From positions 1 through 36,968 of the forward strand of contig JAQBOY010000410.1 in assembly GCA_028287805.1 (NCBI GenBank): DNA of 36,968 nt, written 5' to 3'. Source of the stretch: Mucilaginibacter sp. GTDB taxonomy: Bacteria > Bacteroidota > Bacteroidia > Sphingobacteriales > Sphingobacteriaceae. The position numbers and the translations under genes are program-made. The notes beneath the pieces are model-generated. The model searched no databases and had not been told where the DNA came from. It saw nothing but the letters and a program-made list of their open reading frames with translations. Below, piece by piece: positions 1 through 9,767 of the stretch. The first letter of the stretch is position 1; each line of letters opens with the position of its first letter.

Positions 1-577
1 CATTAAATGTGGTAGAAAGATGGTGTGAATTGATGCCGTTAATAATGCCTGCAGCAGTAGTTCCTGTTCCGCATGCACAAAAAATATGATCATAGTTTTC
101 GGTCAACTCATCAATTAATTCACTGCAACCTTTAGTAGCTTCTGCCGATGCACCGCCTTCATCAATAAAGAAAGCATCTTCAGCATTATGAAAATATTTG
201 TTAAAAAGCGCCTGTTTATCGCGATAGCTTTCCCTATCAGTAAATATTAAGCTCATTCCATGCAACCGGCATAGAAACAATATATCATTTTCTACCTTTT
301 CACCACGTACTATGCCTGTGGTTTTAAAGCCAAATTTGGCTCCTGCCGCGGCTGTTGCCAGTAAATGATTAGAATAAGCCCCGCCAAACGTTACCAGATG
401 AGTTTTGTTGGCTGCTAACGCCTGTTTAAGCGGATATTTTAACTTGCGCCATTTATTGCCCGATATAACAGGATGTATCAGGTCATCGCGTTTGATAAAA
501 ACCTTTAAGCCCTGTTCATCAAACAATTGATCATTAATTTGATGAACGGGACTAAAAATTTCTAAATCAATATTCAT
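1..577 (-). CDS. 1-aminocyclopropane-1-carboxylate deaminase / D-cysteine desulfhydrase family PLP enzyme (C-terminus cut by window edge)
   Basis: Reverse-strand open frame from ATG at 577 translates MNIDLEIFSPVHQINDQLFDEQGLKVFIKRDDLIHPVISGNKWRKLKYPLKQAL...THLVTFGGAYSNHLLATAAAA; the SGNKWRKLKY and FGGAYSNH motifs are typical of this PLP family. Not in the ORF track. Confidence 0.85.
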   Translation of the reverse strand, partial: MNIDLEIFSPVHQINDQLFDEQGLKVFIKRDDLIHPVISGNKWRKLKYPLKQALAANKTHLVTFGGAYSNHLLATAAAGAKFGFKTTGIVRGEKVENDILFLCRLHGMSLIFTDRESYRDKQALFNKYFHNAEDAFFIDEGGASAEATKGCSELIDELTENYDHIFCACGTGTTAAGIINGINSHHLSTTFN

Positions 578-585
578 TAAATATA

Positions 586-1650
586 TTAAAAGCCAAAACC
601 AATTCCGGCGTTAACAGATTGATATTGTGCAATGCTGTAAGAAGCATAGACACGGAATATAGCCAAATTTAACTGAAACCCTAAATCTGTGCGCATACCA
701 TTGATGCTTTTTTCATTTATAGTTACAGGATTGGTATAGGTAATGTATCTCGGGCCAGCAAGAACCGAACTGGATGATGATACCGGATAATTGCCCATTG
801 CACCAACACTTGAGTTAGCAGAATTATAGCCTACAGATAAAAATGGAGTGAAGAAAAGTAGTTTTTTAGATATAATTGCCTGTACCATAAAGCTATTGAA
901 ATGGCCTTCAATGTGCTGGTTTGAAAAATCAGTACTTTGCTGTGCATTTGCTGGCTGCGCATTAGCCGAAGGCTGTACGCTAACAGGTATATTAAGATTT
1001 AAACGACTATAACCAAATGCTACGGCCAGGTCAAACGGTACTATAGTTGCCGCTTTGCCCAAAAAGTCATGCATTAAATTATGTTTTAACCCCAAACCAA
1101 ACATCGAAACCGACCCCAGGTTACTGCCTAAGTTAATGCTTGGGATGGCACGTACAGTAACGTCGGTGTTTTGAATAAGACCGATAGTTAATTGCACAGT
1201 CGGTGCCGGAATAATTGAAGTGTAACCCTTAGGCAAGGTAAACTGATCAACAGGTTTTCCGTTGTTGTCGTTAATATTCATTACAGGGCCGGGATTAGAA
1301 GAACCACCAATTGTCGGAGCTATAGTTTTTGTAGGATCAGCCGGTGTTACCGCGCTTGATAAGCCAATTTTGGTTACATCAAAAGTTTTATCAGAAACAG
1401 GTACAAAAGCAGCTGAGGCTGTTATTCTCAGATCAAAATGAAGTAGTTTTTTTGTGGCTGCTGTGTTGTTCCAGCCACTATTTAAACCTACACCGAAGCC
1501 TTTAAATAAAGGATTTGCGTAGGCGCTAACTAATTTTGTGGCATCGCCGGGACCGGATTTAAGTAAGTTATCAAATCCACTTTGGGCATTTGCCTGTAAG
1601 GCTACGGTTATTAAAATAGCAGCGGCAATTAAGGGGTAAAATTTTTTCAT
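586..1650 (-). CDS. DUF6588-like exported/outer-membrane protein
   Basis: 354 aa ORF with signal peptide (MKKFYPLIAAAILITVALQANAQ) and beta-rich body; resembles the Bacteroidota DUF6588 family from memory. Confidence 0.65.
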   Translation of the reverse strand: MKKFYPLIAAAILITVALQANAQSGFDNLLKSGPGDATKLVSAYANPLFKGFGVGLNSGWNNTAATKKLLHFDLRITASAAFVPVSDKTFDVTKIGLSSAVTPADPTKTIAPTIGGSSNPGPVMNINDNNGKPVDQFTLPKGYTSIIPAPTVQLTIGLIQNTDVTVRAIPSINLGSNLGSVSMFGLGLKHNLMHDFLGKAATIVPFDLAVAFGYSRLNLNIPVSVQPSANAQPANAQQSTDFSNQHIEGHFNSFMVQAIISKKLLFFTPFLSVGYNSANSSVGAMGNYPVSSSSSVLAGPRYITYTNPVTINEKSINGMRTDLGFQLNLAIFRVYASYSIAQYQSVNAGIGFGF

Positions 1651-1686
1651 ATTTAATTTTTATGGGTTAGGTATTCAAAAATATAA

Positions 1687-1704
1687 AAGTAATATATATT
1701 ACTT
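1687..1704. promoter_or_regulatory. 18-nt perfect palindrome in divergent intergenic region (possible operator)
   Basis: AAGTAATATATATTACTT equals its own reverse complement; lies between the divergent DUF6588 and rluD-like genes. Confidence 0.35.
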
Positions 1705-1764
1705 AATATCACACGGGGAAAAGAATAACTATACTATTATCTGAATAATACACAGGAAAACGAG

Positions 1765-1772
1765 TATTTTTG
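1765..1772 (+). promoter_or_regulatory. Bacteroidota-type -7 promoter element
   Basis: TATTTTTG matches TAnnTTTG, 6 nt before the ATG at 1779. No clear -33 TTTG seen. Confidence 0.45.
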
Positions 1773-1778
1773 CAATAA

Positions 1779-2816
1779 ATGGACCAGCAACCCGAATTAA
1801 TTGAGCAGGAAGAACAAGACCTGTATGAGCATTTACGCATAGTTGTTGATAAGGGTCAATCCCTGTTGCGTATTGATAAATTTTTAATGCACCGTGTTGA
1901 AAATGCATCCCGCAACAGGGTGCAAAATGCCATTGAACTGGGTAATGTGCTGGTTAACGATAAAACTATAAAGGCGAGTTATAAAGTTAAGCCATTAGAT
2001 GTTATATCGGTAGTTTTACCTCATCCGCCACGCGATACAGAAGTATACCCCGAAGACCTGCCCATAAATATTTTTTATGAAGATCATGATGTGCTGGTAG
2101 TTAATAAGGCTGCAGGTATGGTGGTGCATCCGGGTTATAATAATTATACGGGTACCCTGGTTAACGCGCTTGTTTATCATTTTCAGCAGCTGCCAACTTT
2201 ACCCGGAAATGATGGCCGCCCGGGATTAGTGCACCGCATTGATAAAGACACTTCAGGTTTGTTGCTTATAAGTAAAAATGAGCGTTCCATGACCTGGCTG
2301 GCCAGGCAGTTTTTTGAACATACCATTACCCGTAAATACATTGCGCTTGTTTGGGGAGACCTGGAAGAGGACGGGACCGTAACAGGTTATATTGGCCGGA
2401 GTATAAACGACAGGCGGGTAATGTCAATTTATGACGACCCGGAGAAAGGAAAATGGTCTGTAACACATTATAAAGTTTTAGAGCGGATGAATTATGTTAC
2501 TTTAATAGAATGCGAACTGGAAACAGGCCGTACACATCAGATCAGGGCACATATGAAGCATATCGGGCATCCCTTATTTAGCGATGCAATATATGGTGGC
2601 GATAAAATTTTAAAGGGGACTGTTTTTAGCAAATACAAGCAATTTATTGAAAACTGTTTTGAAATAATGCCGCGGCAGGCCCTGCATGCTCAAACATTAG
2701 GATTTATGCATCCAACATTAAAAAAATATATCCATTTCGAAGCTCCTCTTCCGCCCGACTTTGAGACTGTTTTACAAAAATGGCGTAAGTATACAGGAAA
2801 TGCTATAGACGCATAA
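1779..2816 (+). CDS. rluD: RluA/RluD family 23S rRNA pseudouridine synthase
   Basis: N-terminal S4-like region, then GRPGLVHRIDKDTSGLLLISKN catalytic motif and ELETGRTHQIRAHMKHIGHPLFSDAIYGG. Confidence 0.9.
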   Translation: MDQQPELIEQEEQDLYEHLRIVVDKGQSLLRIDKFLMHRVENASRNRVQNAIELGNVLVNDKTIKASYKVKPLDVISVVLPHPPRDTEVYPEDLPINIFYEDHDVLVVNKAAGMVVHPGYNNYTGTLVNALVYHFQQLPTLPGNDGRPGLVHRIDKDTSGLLLISKNERSMTWLARQFFEHTITRKYIALVWGDLEEDGTVTGYIGRSINDRRVMSIYDDPEKGKWSVTHYKVLERMNYVTLIECELETGRTHQIRAHMKHIGHPLFSDAIYGGDKILKGTVFSKYKQFIENCFEIMPRQALHAQTLGFMHPTLKKYIHFEAPLPPDFETVLQKWRKYTGNAIDA

Positions 2817-2891
2817 TTAAACAGGATGTAGCAATCATTATATAAGCTTGAATGTTATACCCAATCAACCGATGCAGATAAAGCTTAAACA

Positions 2892-2928
2892 AAATCTGCA
2901 CATTTGCACAGTAATCATCTGCATATTT
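2892..2928 (+). repeat. Short intergenic repeat, copy A (GCACATTTGCACA..CATCTGCATATTT)
   Basis: AAATCTGCACATTTGCACAGTAATCATCTGCATATTT; nearly the same string occurs on the minus strand at about 11839-11872. Confidence 0.6.
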
Positions 2929-2938
2929 AATAATTTAA

Positions 2939-3778
2939 ATGACGCCTTTATTTATAAACTTTAATGGACAAATACTTCCCGATGACAGTAAATTACTGAC
3001 TGTTGCTAACCGTTCATTCCGTTATGGCGACGGTTTATTTGAAAGTATGCGGCTGCTAAAGGGGCATCTTAAATTTGCAGATCTGCATGCTGACCGTTTA
3101 CAGCGGGGTATGAAGGCGCTGAAAATTGATGGTTATTCGCAAATGGATGCCTGGTTTTTGAAGGATATTACTGAGCAACTGGCTATCCGGAATAAAGTAA
3201 AGCATGCCCGTTTACGCTTAACAGTTTACCGCGATTCTGAAGGGTTATATACACCCACGCAAAACTCCATGGGTTATTGCCTTGAGTTAACACCGGTTGA
3301 TGAGCCCCGCTATTTTTTAAACCCCAAAGGTTTGATTGTTGATATTTTTACTGATCTGCCAAAATCATCCAACTACCTGTCAAATATAAAAACGTGTAAT
3401 TCGCTTATTTATGTAATGGCTGCAATTTTTAAAGCGCAGAACAATTTGAACGAAGTTTTTTTACTGAACCAGAATGGATTTTTATGCGAAGCGGGCAGCG
3501 CCAATGTGTTTGTGTATTATCAAAATCATTTGTACACGCCTGCTTTAAGCGAAGGCTGCGTAGAAGGGATAATGCGGCAGGTGGTTATTAACCTGGCTAA
3601 AAAAATAAATATCCCGGTTACCGAAGCGCAGATAAATCCTGAAATTTTATATGAAGCTGATGAGGTTTTTATAACCAATGCCACCCGTGGCATACAATCA
3701 GTAATGGGTTACGGGGTAAGGCGTTATTTTAATAAAATTAGTAAGGTGCTGATGGATGAGTTGAATAAGTTGCCCTAA
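2939..3778 (+). CDS. Aminotransferase class IV (branched-chain aminotransferase / aminodeoxychorismate lyase-like)
   Basis: FRYGDGLFESMRL near N-terminus, catalytic-Lys region SNIKTCNSLIYV, EAGSANVFV motif. Confidence 0.85.
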   Translation: MTPLFINFNGQILPDDSKLLTVANRSFRYGDGLFESMRLLKGHLKFADLHADRLQRGMKALKIDGYSQMDAWFLKDITEQLAIRNKVKHARLRLTVYRDSEGLYTPTQNSMGYCLELTPVDEPRYFLNPKGLIVDIFTDLPKSSNYLSNIKTCNSLIYVMAAIFKAQNNLNEVFLLNQNGFLCEAGSANVFVYYQNHLYTPALSEGCVEGIMRQVVINLAKKINIPVTEAQINPEILYEADEVFITNATRGIQSVMGYGVRRYFNKISKVLMDELNKLP

Positions 3779-3808
3779 AAATGATTTAAATAGAAGCTTT
3801 GATCTCAA

Positions 3809-4603
3809 TTATTTCAATACAACTTCCTGTTTTCCTATAGCATTCAGTATACCATTCCAAAGGGCTATCCGTTCTTTTAAGGCTTCTTTAACAGCTTCAG
3901 TTGCTTCTTCCCATTTTGCGTCGTCATCCCCGCATAGATCGGCCGTCATTTGATAGGCTAATTGCGAATGATGGTCGCCGTCAACTTCAATATGGCGTTC
4001 TAAATAATAAAGCAATACATCTACTTTGCCCGGTAACTGATCATTAAGCTCTTTTACCATACTGATAAACATATCCGGTATCAGGTCTTCACGTCCGAAA
4101 GTAAAAACCGCTGCCTGTAAATAATTTTTATCGGTATCAATAACATCAAAAGTATGCTGAACAAAATTACGGACAGCCACAGGAATATTTGAATCAGCTA
4201 AAGCCTTGTTAATGCTTTTTCCATAACTTAATTCCTTAAATAAAGCGGTAATGGCATCAGCCCGGCAACCTGCCTGCTGCATTGCTCTTAAGTACAATTC
4301 AAAATGACTGGTGCGGTTGCCTTTTTCGTCGACATCACTTTCTTCGCCGGTCACAATTTCATTGATCAGGTAACGGGTATTGGCATTGCCAACAGGCATC
4401 CATGGTAAAATTGTACAAGTAAGGTTTTGTTGTAATGATTTAAGCAGCGACATGAAATCCCAAACGGCAAATACATGGTGCTCCATAAAAATGGCCAGTT
4501 CATTAATGGACTGGATATTTTTGTATAAGCTATGTTCTGTCAGTTGCCTGCGTAGTGGTTCAATTTGAGTTTTTAAAATTTCAATTCTGTTGCTGCTTTC
4601 CAT
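3809..4603 (-). CDS. DUF3050 domain-containing protein
   Basis: 264 aa; [18 protein letters not shown]...[13 protein letters not shown] pattern typical of DUF3050 (heme-oxygenase-like fold group). Confidence 0.75.
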   Translation of the reverse strand: MESSNRIEILKTQIEPLRRQLTEHSLYKNIQSINELAIFMEHHVFAVWDFMSLLKSLQQNLTCTILPWMPVGNANTRYLINEIVTGEESDVDEKGNRTSHFELYLRAMQQAGCRADAITALFKELSYGKSINKALADSNIPVAVRNFVQHTFDVIDTDKNYLQAAVFTFGREDLIPDMFISMVKELNDQLPGKVDVLLYYLERHIEVDGDHHSQLAYQMTADLCGDDDAKWEEATEAVKEALKERIALWNGILNAIGKQEVVLK

Positions 4604-4746
4604 ACTTGAGATATTACCCAGGGCAAAAGTAATAGTTTGAATGAAAAGGATACTACTATTAGTTTTTTGACTTATAATTGATGCATTTTTTCAGCTGATT
4701 TAATTAGATATAATGTTTAATATTTATGACTTTACAAGCAAATTAT

Positions 4747-5664
4747 TTAAGGTTTAACGCCTCTCAAAAATTCCTCAATCCCCATACGTTTTTTACCTTC
4801 AAGCTGCACATCAGTAACGTTAATAAAGCCGTTCTTGGTGGCAAATTTTAAATGGGTTTTATTATCTGTTAAAAAGCCTCCTGGTTGTATGCCGGGTTGG
4901 GTATGCTGCAATTCTGCTTTAAATATTTTTAATATTTTTCCGTTGAGCGTTGTATAAGCGGTTGGAACAGGGCTTAGTCCGCGTATTAAATTGTATACTT
5001 CCTCTGCTGGTTTGGTCCAGTCGATATTACAAAGTTCTTTAAAAATTTTAGGAGCTGATTTTAATCCTGTATCCGGCAGATGCTCGGATTGCGGGTGCTC
5101 GTTATATCTGCCGCTTTCAACCGCTTTAACAGTTTTTACAAGTAAGCCCGCGCCTTTGTTCATTAAGCGGTCATGCAATTCTCCGGCGGTTTCATGACCG
5201 TTCAACGTTATTTTTTCGGTAAATAAAATATCGCCTGTATCAATTTCATGTTTCAAAAAAAAGGTAGTAACACCGCTTTCCTTTTCGCCATTTATCAGCA
5301 CCCAGTTAATAGGCGCAGCCCCACGATATTGCGGCAGTAAGGAAGCATGCAAATTAATGGTTCCTTTAGGTGGCATATTCCAAACAGCTTCGGGTAACAT
5401 ACGAAATGCCACTACCACCTGCAGATCCGCTTGCAGCGATTTCAACTCCTCTAAAAATTCCGGGCTTTTTAAATTTTCGGGCTGTAAAACTTTTAAACCA
5501 TTAGCAACGGCATATTGCTTAACCGCAGATTCGCTAACCTTTTGTCCGCGACCAGCTGGCTTATCAGGTGCTGTTATTACACCTGCAATATCACAACCCG
5601 CCTGTATCAATGCATCCAAAGATGCTACGGCAAATTGGGGAGTGCCCATAAATACAATTCTCAT
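4747..5664 (-). CDS. fmt: Methionyl-tRNA formyltransferase
   Basis: MRIVFMGTPQFAVASLDALI, NLHASLLPQYRGAAPINWVLINGE, DTGDIL motifs. Confidence 0.97.
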   Translation of the reverse strand: MRIVFMGTPQFAVASLDALIQAGCDIAGVITAPDKPAGRGQKVSESAVKQYAVANGLKVLQPENLKSPEFLEELKSLQADLQVVVAFRMLPEAVWNMPPKGTINLHASLLPQYRGAAPINWVLINGEKESGVTTFFLKHEIDTGDILFTEKITLNGHETAGELHDRLMNKGAGLLVKTVKAVESGRYNEHPQSEHLPDTGLKSAPKIFKELCNIDWTKPAEEVYNLIRGLSPVPTAYTTLNGKILKIFKAELQHTQPGIQPGGFLTDNKTHLKFATKNGFINVTDVQLEGKKRMGIEEFLRGVKP

Positions 5665-5733
5665 ATTTACTTTGTGTTTTGTATCAATTCAATTTTTATA
5701 AAAATGTTTTGCCGAGTTATATTGATTTTTAAT

Positions 5734-6954
5734 TTATTGATATAACAAGTATTTGCGCCGCATGGTCTTAAAGTTGCTTAATGCAGGTTCCCAGCTATCG
5801 CGTATTTCTTTTTCACTTTTGCCTGCTTCAATTTGTTTTCTAAGCGTTTCTGTTCCGGCCAGCTTAGTAAAATAGGCATTAAAAAAATGAGCCTTATCCG
5901 GAAATGCTTTATATAGCTCTATCAGCCATGTTAAATTGATCTTTCCGCTACTTCTTAATTTATCGGTATTATAGCCTTTAAGGTCAATTCCATAACAAAG
6001 CTGATTTTTTTGCGGTGGATCTTCACTCATGCCGGCTATGCTAACCGGTGTAAATGAATAGGTATATTTCCCTTTTAATAACGGATGGCCAATTACCTGG
6101 AAAGGAAACAGGGTTCCGCGCCCCAAACTTAATGTTGTGCCTTCAAATAAACATACACTTGGGTAAAGTAATATGGATTGTGCCGTATTTAAATTAGGTG
6201 AAGGATTAACAGGTAACTGATAGCTTAACGAATGGTTATAATTAGCTATCTTAATTATTTTCAGGTTACATTTTACATGATTTTTTAACCAGCCTTCGCC
6301 ATTGATCATTTGCGCGTATTCACCTATGGTCATACCGTGTGTTACAGGTATAGGATGCATCCCCACAAATGAGCGGTAATTAGTGTCTAATACCGGCCCG
6401 TCAACAGTATATCCATTTGGGTTGGGCCGGTCTAATATCAGCAGTTCCAGGTTATTTTCGGCGCAAGCCTCCATTACATAATGCAGGGTAGATATATAAG
6501 TGTAAAACCGGGCGCCTACATCCTGTATATCAAAAATAACCAGGTTAAGCCCCTGCAAATCTGCCGGTGTTGGTTTAAAATGCTTGCCATATAATGAAAT
6601 TACAGGTAGCCCTGTTGCCGGGTCAGTACTGTCATTAACATTGGCGCCATTGCTGGCATCGCCCCTGAAGCCATGTTCGGGGCCAAAGATTTTTTTAATG
6701 CTTATACCTGATTTAAGAAGGCTATCAACACTTACTGTGCGGCGGTTACCAATAACAGAAGTTTGATTAACAACCATCCCTATATTTTTTCCCTTAAGGT
6801 AGTTAATGTATAGGTTAGTTTGGTCGGCTGCAGGAATTATTTTTTTAATGGGCTCCTTTTTATTGTTATAGCTTACATTGTTTTGCGCAGCTGCACTACT
6901 AAGCATTAAAAAGGCTATGACTGCAAATTGTGAAAGAAATTTGTTCGGGATCAT
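5734..6954 (-). CDS. DUF1343 family exported protein, probable exo-beta-N-acetylmuramidase (NamZ-like)
   Basis: Signal peptide; KNIGMVVNQTSVI, KKIFGPEHGFRGDASNGANVNDSTDP, LVIFDIQDVGARFYTYISTLHYVMEA, LILDRPNPNG typical of DUF1343/NamZ. Confidence 0.9.
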   Translation of the reverse strand: MIPNKFLSQFAVIAFLMLSSAAAQNNVSYNNKKEPIKKIIPAADQTNLYINYLKGKNIGMVVNQTSVIGNRRTVSVDSLLKSGISIKKIFGPEHGFRGDASNGANVNDSTDPATGLPVISLYGKHFKPTPADLQGLNLVIFDIQDVGARFYTYISTLHYVMEACAENNLELLILDRPNPNGYTVDGPVLDTNYRSFVGMHPIPVTHGMTIGEYAQMINGEGWLKNHVKCNLKIIKIANYNHSLSYQLPVNPSPNLNTAQSILLYPSVCLFEGTTLSLGRGTLFPFQVIGHPLLKGKYTYSFTPVSIAGMSEDPPQKNQLCYGIDLKGYNTDKLRSSGKINLTWLIELYKAFPDKAHFFNAYFTKLAGTETLRKQIEAGKSEKEIRDSWEPALSNFKTMRRKYLLYQ

Positions 6955-7038
6955 AAATAACGATGCTTAAGTAATTTTTAAGTGCCGGTTTAACCGCAAA
7001 AACCGCATATTTGCGAAGGTACAAAAAATCATTCTGCA

Positions 7039-8259
7039 TTGAGTTTCTCCTCTTTTATAGCCGGACGTATTACACTAAAGTCTAAGCGTACGTTTTCAAA
7101 GTTAATTGTACGTATAGCTATAGTGGGCATTATGCTGGGCCTTGGCGTAATGATCCTGTCATTAGCTGTTGTAAGGGGATTTAAACAGGAAATAAAAGAT
7201 AAGGTGCGCGGTTTTGACGGCGATATAAAAGTTGTTAAATATGATTTGAACGCATCCTATGAAAATTCTTCTTTTAAGGAAGATGCCGATTTTTTTAAAT
7301 TAGCTAAGCGTAGCCCTCTCATTACCCAAGTAATGCCTTTTGCTACTAAACCCGGTATTATTAAAGCTAATAACGAAATTGAGGGCGTAGTGCTAAAAGG
7401 GGTTGACAAGACTTACGATTGGTCATTCCTGAAAAAAAGTATGGTTTCGGGTAGTGTGATTGATTTTACCGATACGGCCGAAGCAAAAAAAGAACTCCTG
7501 ATATCTGAAGTAACCGCCAACCGTTTAAAACTTAAAACAGGCGACAAGCTTTTGATGTATTTTGTGCAGCAACCCTTAAGAAAGCGGCCATTTAAAGTAA
7601 AAGGTATTTTTAGCGCCGGAATTGAAGATATTGATAAGACTTATGTAATTGGCGACCTTTCCCTTATAAAGAAATTAAATAATTGGAATGCTGATACCAT
7701 TGGCGGTTATGAATTGCGGGTAGCCAATTTTGATGAGCTCACATTAGCAGCAAATTTTATTGACAATATATTACCCACCCGGTTAAAAGCTTATACTATA
7801 GTTGAAAATTATCCCAATATATTTGAGTGGCTAAAACTGCTGGATGTAAACGCGCAAATCATATTGGTGCTGATGTTAATTGTAGCCGTCATTAATATGA
7901 TTTCGGCCCTGTTAATCATGATACTGGAACGTACCACTATGATTGGTATATTTAAGGCTATGGGCGCAGGCAACTGGAGCATACAAAAAATATTTTTGTA
8001 CAATGCAGCCTACCTTATAGGCCTGGGTATAATTTTCGGCAATCTGTTTGGATTGGGGTTAAGTATATTTCAATTAAAAACCCATCTTTTTAAGCTCGAC
8101 CCGGAATCATACTATATGTCTTTTGTTCCCATACAACTTAACTGGCTTGATGTTATACTGCTCAACATTGGTACGATGCTCATTTGCTTGCTGGTATTGA
8201 TCATTCCTTCCATGCTGGTGTCCCGGATAACCCCGGTAAAGGATATCAGGTTTAAATAG
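7039..8259 (+). CDS. ABC transporter permease, FtsX/LolC-LolE-like
   Basis: Four predicted TM segments around an extracytoplasmic domain; MILERTTMIGIFKAMGAGNWSIQKIF motif. Start codon appears to be TTG. Confidence 0.87.
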   Translation: MSFSSFIAGRITLKSKRTFSKLIVRIAIVGIMLGLGVMILSLAVVRGFKQEIKDKVRGFDGDIKVVKYDLNASYENSSFKEDADFFKLAKRSPLITQVMPFATKPGIIKANNEIEGVVLKGVDKTYDWSFLKKSMVSGSVIDFTDTAEAKKELLISEVTANRLKLKTGDKLLMYFVQQPLRKRPFKVKGIFSAGIEDIDKTYVIGDLSLIKKLNNWNADTIGGYELRVANFDELTLAANFIDNILPTRLKAYTIVENYPNIFEWLKLLDVNAQIILVLMLIVAVINMISALLIMILERTTMIGIFKAMGAGNWSIQKIFLYNAAYLIGLGIIFGNLFGLGLSIFQLKTHLFKLDPESYYMSFVPIQLNWLDVILLNIGTMLICLLVLIIPSMLVSRITPVKDIRFK

Positions 8260-8372
8260 TTAAAATATCCGGTACTGATTCCAAAACGTAAAAGCCGGCT
8301 TTGGGCATTCTAGCTATATAAATAAGTTGCTGATAAAATGCTCAATAATCAATAAGGTAAGTAAATACTTTT

Positions 8373-9767
8373 TCATTTTTTTGAAGATTTAAAATCAAAC
8401 TTTAAGTTTAATCCGCCTGCTCCAAAACGAATTTGCTGCTGACCCAAACCATTAAGCGGATACTTTAAAAAAGGCTCAACAATGAGGTGGTTTTTACCTA
8501 ACGGATAGCCCAGACCAAAAGAAACATTTAAGGTTTTGGCAAAATAAAAGTTACTAAAACTGTTATTAGTTGTTTGAGACTGGGTTTGCGGTGCAGTTAA
8601 AAAGGCATTAGAATAGTTGTATTGATAAGTATAAGATTCATTGATGAAGGTTCCTGAACTTAAGCCCACCAAAACATAGCTGCTGTTTTTTTGAGGATTA
8701 AACTCATATTTCAAATTTACAGGAACATCTAAGGCAACTAATTGTGCATTGTAGTTTTTAAAAGTAGGAGAAGTATTACCGGTGTTACTGAGATAAGCAC
8801 TGGCAATGCTACTATGTTGAATGTTGGATGATAACAGGCTTTGCTGAACAACGGGTATTTGAGTAGCAAAGTTTAGAGTGTTTTGTGCAATAGCTACGCC
8901 TGTAGAAAGCTTTAAATTTTTACTGAGCTTAATATCAGATGTAATACCGGCACCTAAATTTAATTGTGTGTTACTGCCCCTGGCATAATTAAAGTAGGTA
9001 GCCGCATAAATACCAAACTCAATCTTTTTCTGGTTATCTTCTTTTTTTCTAACGGTTTCCTTGTATTTTAATTCATTATCCTTGTTATTAGTAAGCAATG
9101 GATTATTAGTAAGCAATGGAGTTTTAAGTTTGGGCGCTGGTTTTTCAGCGGAAGCTATCATACCATCTTTGCTAATTGTATCATTAACTGCCATAGGCAG
9201 ATTTGACTGATTATTGCTTGCGGCAAGATTATCACTACTGCCTTTTTCAGATTTATCAGCAGGTATAGTTGCGGTGGAATTTTCAGCGATATAATGATTC
9301 ACAGGAGGTTTGGGCGTAGCCCCTTTATCCTTGTTTTTAATACGAGCAGCCTTGGTTGCTATTAACGGTAAATTATTGGGGGGGAGTACATGATTTTTAG
9401 GGAGTACATGAACTGCAACAACTGCATTGTCAGTATCCGTTTTGTTTAAACCATCCGGCTTTTTATTTTTAATGATTGGCTGATTTTTATAAAGTAGTTT
9501 ATTTTCTTCCCGGTAAGTTTTAACCCGTTTGTAAGCCAATTTTTTAGGTTCCTCTTGTTGGTAATTAACCCATGTGCCAATTCCCAACAACAGCAGTAAA
9601 ATAGCGGCGGCCAAACCTCGCCATAACCATATCACACCCCGGTCTTTTTCCTTTTCAGGGAATTTTTTCCGGAGCAGCAACCAGCCTTCATCAGCAGAAG
9701 GGGCTTCGAAATTTTCGAACACCTCTCTGATGTGGTTCTTTAGGTTATTATTAAACTGCTCATCCAT
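8373..9767 (-). CDS. Predicted dual-membrane-spanning anti-sigma factor: cytoplasmic N-terminus, single TM, long periplasmic linker, C-terminal outer-membrane beta-barrel-like domain
   Basis: FENFEAPSADEGWLLLRKKF N-terminus, TM IWLWRGLAAAILLLLLGIGTWV, low-complexity Lys/Asn/Pro linker, then alternating-strand barrel-like sequence FGIYAATYFNYARG...LKFDFKSS. Start overlaps the sigma factor stop. Confidence 0.7.
   Translation of the reverse strand: MDEQFNNNLKNHIREVFENFEAPSADEGWLLLRKKFPEKEKDRGVIWLWRGLAAAILLLLLGIGTWVNYQQEEPKKLAYKRVKTYREENKLLYKNQPIIKNKKPDGLNKTDTDNAVVAVHVLPKNHVLPPNNLPLIATKAARIKNKDKGATPKPPVNHYIAENSTATIPADKSEKGSSDNLAASNNQSNLPMAVNDTISKDGMIASAEKPAPKLKTPLLTNNPLLTNNKDNELKYKETVRKKEDNQKKIEFGIYAATYFNYARGSNTQLNLGAGITSDIKLSKNLKLSTGVAIAQNTLNFATQIPVVQQSLLSSNIQHSSIASAYLSNTGNTSPTFKNYNAQLVALDVPVNLKYEFNPQKNSSYVLVGLSSGTFINESYTYQYNYSNAFLTAPQTQSQTTNNSFSNFYFAKTLNVSFGLGYPLGKNHLIVEPFLKYPLNGLGQQQIRFGAGGLNLKFDFKSSKK
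9085..9120 (-). repeat. Perfect 18-bp tandem duplication inside the anti-sigma linker
   Basis: TTATTAGTAAGCAATGGA twice (9085-9102, 9103-9120), encoding PLLTNN-type hexapeptide repeats. Confidence 0.95.

Noticed and set aside
5357-5745. Plus-strand ORFs overlapping fmt
   Set aside because: Antisense to fmt, no recognisable domain or start context.
8291-8302. AAAGCCGGCTTT palindrome between convergent genes as a terminator
   Set aside because: Stem too short once a minimal loop is allowed and no T tract follows.
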